In this document: piece by piece, positions 30,621-33,887 of the stretch
Layout: each line of letters starts with the position of its first letter
How positions within the stretch are numbered: position 1 is the stretch's first letter
Origin: Bremia lactucae
Lineage: Eukaryota > Oomycota > Peronosporomycetes > Peronosporales > Peronosporaceae
Assembly: GCF_004359215.1 (NCBI RefSeq)
Contig: NC_090610.1
Coordinates: forward strand, 2,781,272 to 2,815,158
Direction: 5' to 3'
Length of the DNA: 33,887 nt
Notes under the pieces: generated by a model
The model's input: only the letters and a program-made list of their open reading frames with translations
Databases searched by the model: none
What the model was told of the DNA's origin: nothing
Program-made: the position numbers and the translations under genes

Positions 30621-32807
30621 ATGAAGCGTCGAAATAGCGACGTGGTGTCTATACTGCGTCCAGCGCAGACGTCTCAGCGTCTTAGTTATTGCTACAGTCA
30701 ATGCAGTAGCCGCAGTCGCAGTGATAGCATTGAAAGCGACGTACGTCACTTCGAACGGGCTTCGAACATCGCTCTTAGTGACTTGGACAATTCTGAACTC
30801 TTGGATGTGGACGATTTACAACTGCTTCGGCAACAGAATGCGGCCGACAGACGGGAGTCTGTACGCGTTACTGTTCGATTTCGTCCACTATTTCCTAAAG
30901 AGCAAGCTACTCAGTCGGCGTGGACGGTGCATGCAGCTACTGGAACAGTTGAAGCGGCTTTTGTCTCGGGGCAAAATGGTCGGCGTCGAGGTGTCTATGC
31001 TTTTGACGAGGTCTATGACGCACAACACTCTACCCGAGCAATCTATGACGGACTGGCGAGCTCGATCGTCCGCTCAGCATTGGATGGAATTCACGGGTCC
31101 ATTTTTGCCTATGGGCAGACTAGTAGCGGCAAGACCTACACAATGCAGGGTACAGGACTAGGAAACAGGAAAATAATGCCGCAAAACGTGGAAACGGGAG
31201 AGGATAGACGACCTGAAGACAGTGACGGGCTGGTACAATTGGCGGTGAAGGATCTTTTTGATGAAATGGCAAGACGGCCGGATGTCGAGTATTTTATGAG
31301 GGTATCGTACTTGGAAGTCTACAACGAAACGGTCAAAGATTTGCTGGCGAGTGGCTCGGCTGCGACTGGCAGGAGACGAGGATCCATTGTACATATTCGC
31401 GAGCACCCTGTGACAGGCGTGTTTACAGACAACTCCGAACGTGTCGTCACGGACGCTCGTGGCGTACTCCAGGCGCTACGGGATGGCGAAAAGCAGCGTG
31501 CAGTGGGGGTTACTCGCATGAACGAGCGCAGTAGCCGATCCCACTCGATTTTTAGACTAGTGATCGAATCGAAGATGCCTTTGGGATCATTAATGCCGTC
31601 TGAGGCAAGTAATGACGTGGAGCGTGTCCGTGTGGGATATCTTAATTTTGTCGACTTAGCGGGATCGGAAAGTGCTCGTGCAGTGAGCTCTGGTGGCAAG
31701 CGTCTCGCTACCGAGAGCGGAAATATAAACAAAAGTTTGTTGGCTCTTTCTAGAGTTGTCGAATCACTTGGTAGCAGTAAGCCAACCCAGCAGGACCACA
31801 CGAATTTTCGTGACAGCAAACTCACCCGTATCTTACAACCGTCACTCAGTGGTGCTGCCCGCATCCTCTTTATTTGCTGTGCATCGCCTGCATCTACTTA
31901 TATTGAAGATACACGCAGTACGCTTAAGTTCGCGAGCCGTGCAAAGAGAATAAAGGTAAACGCAGCAGTAAACGAAGTCTTTGACCAACGCGCCCAATCA
32001 CTAATGGAACTTGCTCGCGAAAACCAAATGCTGCGCCAGCAGTTAGAGTCATTAGCATCTGCAAGCCGTGATGAAATGGATGCAATGGAAAAACATGCCG
32101 CGCGTCTGCGCATGCGTGTGATCTCGCTAGAAGCTGCGGCTGCTGCCTCAAAATGGAGATCTTCCAAGGTAATGGCCCCAGTCTATGATTCAATTTACAA
32201 TGATCACGCTGATCGACAGCCAGAAGTGACTGGATTGGAGCGAGCCACGTCACCGGTAACCTTGGAAAAACAAGAAAAAGAACTCGACTGTTTTGATGAA
32301 GAAGATACGGTTGTTGACAGTAAAAATACTTCACCTCAAAATATCCCATTAATGGTAGCAGATGCTGTCTGCACAACGTGTGACACTCTTGATAGCGCGC
32401 TGGCGATTGCCATGGCTTGTGAGACGGAATCATCAATGCGCATTAAGCAGCTTGAGGTGCAACTTTTTAAACTGAAGCGTCAGTATGAAGCGGAGCGTAG
32501 CAAATGTTCTGTTGTTGAAGTGAATGAAGACTTGGTTGATGATAATATACAGTGTGGCTTGAATATCGACGACGACGAAATGGATGAAACTCAGTCACTT
32601 TCAGGTTGTGATGAAAGTGACAGTGCCAGTTTGCCCCGAGCCACTAGTCTCAGCTTGGCTAGCGCTGCTCTTTTGGCTGTGATGGCAGACAAATTGAAAA
32701 ATCAAAGCCCCACTGAGGCTCTCGCAATTGTGATGGCTGCTTTTGCGTGCATGGGAATTGTCGTGGCTAGTCTTGCTTGGAACATTGCAACGATGGGCAA
32801 CAAGTGA
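30621..32807 (+). CDS. Kinesin motor protein with C-terminal transmembrane anchor (kinesin-7-like)
   Basis: 728 residues, single exon. TAA at 30618-30620 directly precedes the ATG. Residues 1-75 are Ser/Arg-rich. The motor domain (~78-450) has VRVTVRFRPL, P-loop GQTSSGKT (165-172), switch I NERSSRSHS (301-309), switch II DLAGSES (345-351), and FRDSKLTRILQPSL, a wording typical of kinesin-7/CENP-E motors. An ATP-driven microtubule motor, probably plus-end directed because the motor is N-terminal. KVNAAVNE begins a neck, then a coiled coil (~452-515). An acidic linker follows, with a second helical stretch ~600-635. Residues ~700-722 (ALAIVMAAFACMGIVVASLAW) form one hydrophobic helix followed by only about six residues, the layout of a tail-anchored membrane protein. 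A 30-residue insert after the P-loop (~179-205) could hide a missed intron, but it is in frame. Confidence 0.92.
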   Translation: MKRRNSDVVSILRPAQTSQRLSYCYSQCSSRSRSDSIESDVRHFERASNIALSDLDNSELLDVDDLQLLRQQNAADRRESVRVTVRFRPLFPKEQATQSAWTVHAATGTVEAAFVSGQNGRRRGVYAFDEVYDAQHSTRAIYDGLASSIVRSALDGIHGSIFAYGQTSSGKTYTMQGTGLGNRKIMPQNVETGEDRRPEDSDGLVQLAVKDLFDEMARRPDVEYFMRVSYLEVYNETVKDLLASGSAATGRRRGSIVHIREHPVTGVFTDNSERVVTDARGVLQALRDGEKQRAVGVTRMNERSSRSHSIFRLVIESKMPLGSLMPSEASNDVERVRVGYLNFVDLAGSESARAVSSGGKRLATESGNINKSLLALSRVVESLGSSKPTQQDHTNFRDSKLTRILQPSLSGAARILFICCASPASTYIEDTRSTLKFASRAKRIKVNAAVNEVFDQRAQSLMELARENQMLRQQLESLASASRDEMDAMEKHAARLRMRVISLEAAAAASKWRSSKVMAPVYDSIYNDHADRQPEVTGLERATSPVTLEKQEKELDCFDEEDTVVDSKNTSPQNIPLMVADAVCTTCDTLDSALAIAMACETESSMRIKQLEVQLFKLKRQYEAERSKCSVVEVNEDLVDDNIQCGLNIDDDEMDETQSLSGCDESDSASLPRATSLSLASAALLAVMADKLKNQSPTEALAIVMAAFACMGIVVASLAWNIATMGNK

Positions 32808-32996
32808 CAAGACGCAATTCAATGTTTTATGTGGTTTATGTGTTGTAAATTGCTGAAAATTCTCCATGGGTACTGTACGTCAATGCGTAAACAATTAGTA
32901 TCACTGCTGATAATTTTCATTGGAAGATCCAGCAAATTGTGCTTAAGGAGAGCTATCCTTGGTCGATAGACAACGTCAACCGCCTTCTTTACTAAA
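32808..32996. other. Kinesin 3' flank
   Basis: AT-rich 3' flank with no recognised gene. It ends where LTR-like TGTAACG begins. Confidence 0.4.
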
Positions 32997-33117
32997 TGTA
33001 ACGGGGTGTATCGTTACATGGAATTAACACTTAAAGGTTGTTAATTCATATATTATCTAAAAGGTAGATAATATTTGGAGAGTATTGGTTTACATAGTAA
33101 TTTTCTAAAAGCTTATC
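32997..33117. repeat. Gypsy-B LTR terminal remnant, three consecutive hairpins
   Basis: TGTAACG/CGTTACA (32997-33018) matches the hairpin end of the LTR-B at 7517-7538. It is followed at once by GAATTAACA/TGTTAATTC (33021-33047, 9 bp) and ATATTATCTA/TAGATAATAT (33050-33074, 10 bp). The remnant is cut off by the LTR-A at 33118, which apparently inserted into it. Confidence 0.55.
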
Positions 33118-33670
33118 TGTAACGGGCTAGAGTTGCCCTAATGTTACACAGTCCCCATTAAGTACATTTGGTACTTAAGGGGATGGTCAATTACTAAATA
33201 ATAGTAATTAGACCCAACACTCGGGTGTGGTGCACATTTGTGACCAACCCTTGTGGATGTGATGCACATGGGTGCATTCACATTAGGAGGGATGACGCCC
33301 AGCGTCATCCATGATGACGGCTAGCGTCATCAGTTACGCGAGGTATCTATAAAGATACGCTCGCAATACATATTAAATGATATCTATAGAGATATCATTT
33401 TAATTGGTAAAAATAGGTATTTGTATTTAATTCTATTAAATATAAATCAGTCTGAAATTTACTACCTACTTGGTAAGTGCGCACGAGGAGACGGATTACC
33501 GCTCCCGTGACGTCACTTCACCAGAGTTCTTAGTGTGTTGGGTGAGGTCGCTTGCGCGCCCACCACAACTACCTCACTGCACGCAAGAGAAGCAGGTGCA
33601 AACCGCTTCCTCGCTGTGCTAGGGTGTGTGCTAAGTAGAGCGTGGCCGCATTACGACGTGCCCGCCTACA
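33118..33670 (+). repeat. Gypsy-A LTR (5' LTR of an element leaving the window)
   Basis: 553 nt, TGTAACGGGC...GCCCGCCTACA, closely similar to 207-765. It is followed by a primer-binding region and a gag start, so it is a 5' LTR. Hairpins follow one another: 33118-33148, 33152-33183 (arms TTAAGTAC/GTACTTAA plus TCCCC/GGGGA), 33189-33209 (AATTACTA/TAGTAATT) and 33375-33400 (AAATGATATC/GATATCATTT). Confidence 0.88.
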
Positions 33671-33690
33671 CTTGGTAGCACTTGAAATCC
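33671..33690 (+). promoter_or_regulatory. Primer-binding-site region of Gypsy-A
   Basis: CTTGGTAGCACTTGAAATCC directly after the LTR. The TTGGTARCACT core is shared with the minus-strand element at 10298-10310 and with 1438-1450. TGG would pair with a tRNA CCA end. The tRNA is unidentified. Confidence 0.55.
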
Positions 33691-33726
33691 TTCCCACGAC
33701 CCGCATCTCTGCGTGTGTACGTGAGG

Positions 33727-33887
33727 ATGAGCCTCAACATTGATTGGGCTCATTTTCCCCACCTCTCCGAACATCATCGGGAGGTGGCAGGGCTAATGGC
33801 GCAGGGACTTGGTGAACAAGCCCTGGCCAGGCTCCTGGGTAGTCCTCCTGAGCAACATGTTGCTCAGTTGGAGCAGTTTGAGGCATT
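33727..33887 (+). CDS. Gypsy-A gag, N-terminal part (cut by window end)
   Basis: ATG at 33727, preceded by an in-frame stop, opens a frame that stays open to the window end. It reads MSLNIDWAHFPHLSEHHREV, then LARLLGSPPEQHVAQLEQFE. It corresponds to the minus-strand relic at 10254-10009. The product would be the capsid polyprotein. With no stop in 53 codons and a clean LTR next to it, this copy looks younger than the others. The PEQHVAQL codons contain the same exact 20-nt palindrome (33848-33867). Confidence 0.8.
   Translation, partial: MSLNIDWAHFPHLSEHHREVAGLMAQGLGEQALARLLGSPPEQHVAQLEQFEA

Noticed and set aside
1..33887. CRISPR arrays, bacterial operons, Shine-Dalgarno sites
   Set aside because: The window is eukaryotic: GT-AG introns, LTR elements, TERT and kinesin. 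No spaced direct-repeat array was seen.

Overview
The window looks like a piece of an oomycete nuclear genome (Phytophthora/downy-mildew type). It pairs compact protein genes with very short introns (55-70 nt) with a large amount of broken Gypsy, Copia, LINE and MULE-type transposons. The Gypsy pol, with its acidic/Asn-rich linker and degenerate chromodomain, is of the kind common in Peronosporales. Species is not determinable by eye.

Layout. 1-206 is the 3' end of a Gypsy element (family A here) running into its polypurine tract and 3' LTR (207-765). An inverted LTR of the same family follows (950-1437). 1480-10310 is a mosaic of decayed Gypsy pieces: a gag piece on the minus strand, a plus-strand protease-RT-RNaseH-integrase-chromodomain relic, a minus-strand gag-like piece with a 109-nt tandem repeat, a family-B LTR (7517-8000), and a second minus-strand Gypsy with gag, zinc knuckle and protease ending in its LTR (10311-10763). 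A family-B LTR (10764-11210) and a Mutator-like transposase relic (11290-12510) follow. A full-length Copia element sits on the minus strand at 13522-18563, with two LTRs and a perfect AATGA target duplication. A plus-strand LINE relic covers about 19640-23250.

24614-32807 is a gene island with three genes in the same direction. The first is a complete telomerase reverse transcriptase (TERT), for which I infer eight exons and 1098 residues. The second is a seven-transmembrane receptor-like protein fused to a class III nucleotidyl cyclase domain. The third is a kinesin with a C-terminal transmembrane anchor. Right of the island lie a hairpin-rich LTR-B remnant and the 5' LTR, primer-binding region and gag start of another family-A Gypsy that runs out of the window.

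The three cellular genes share no evident pathway: telomere maintenance, membrane signalling, and microtubule transport of a membrane cargo.

The most unusual signal is not a gene. The Gypsy sequences, LTRs and pol/gag alike, are packed with short perfect inverted repeats, far more than chance predicts, and one hairpin differs between two LTR copies by a paired, compensating substitution. All exon boundaries, LTR limits and relic limits were worked out by eye from splice signals, motifs and repeat matches, without alignment software.
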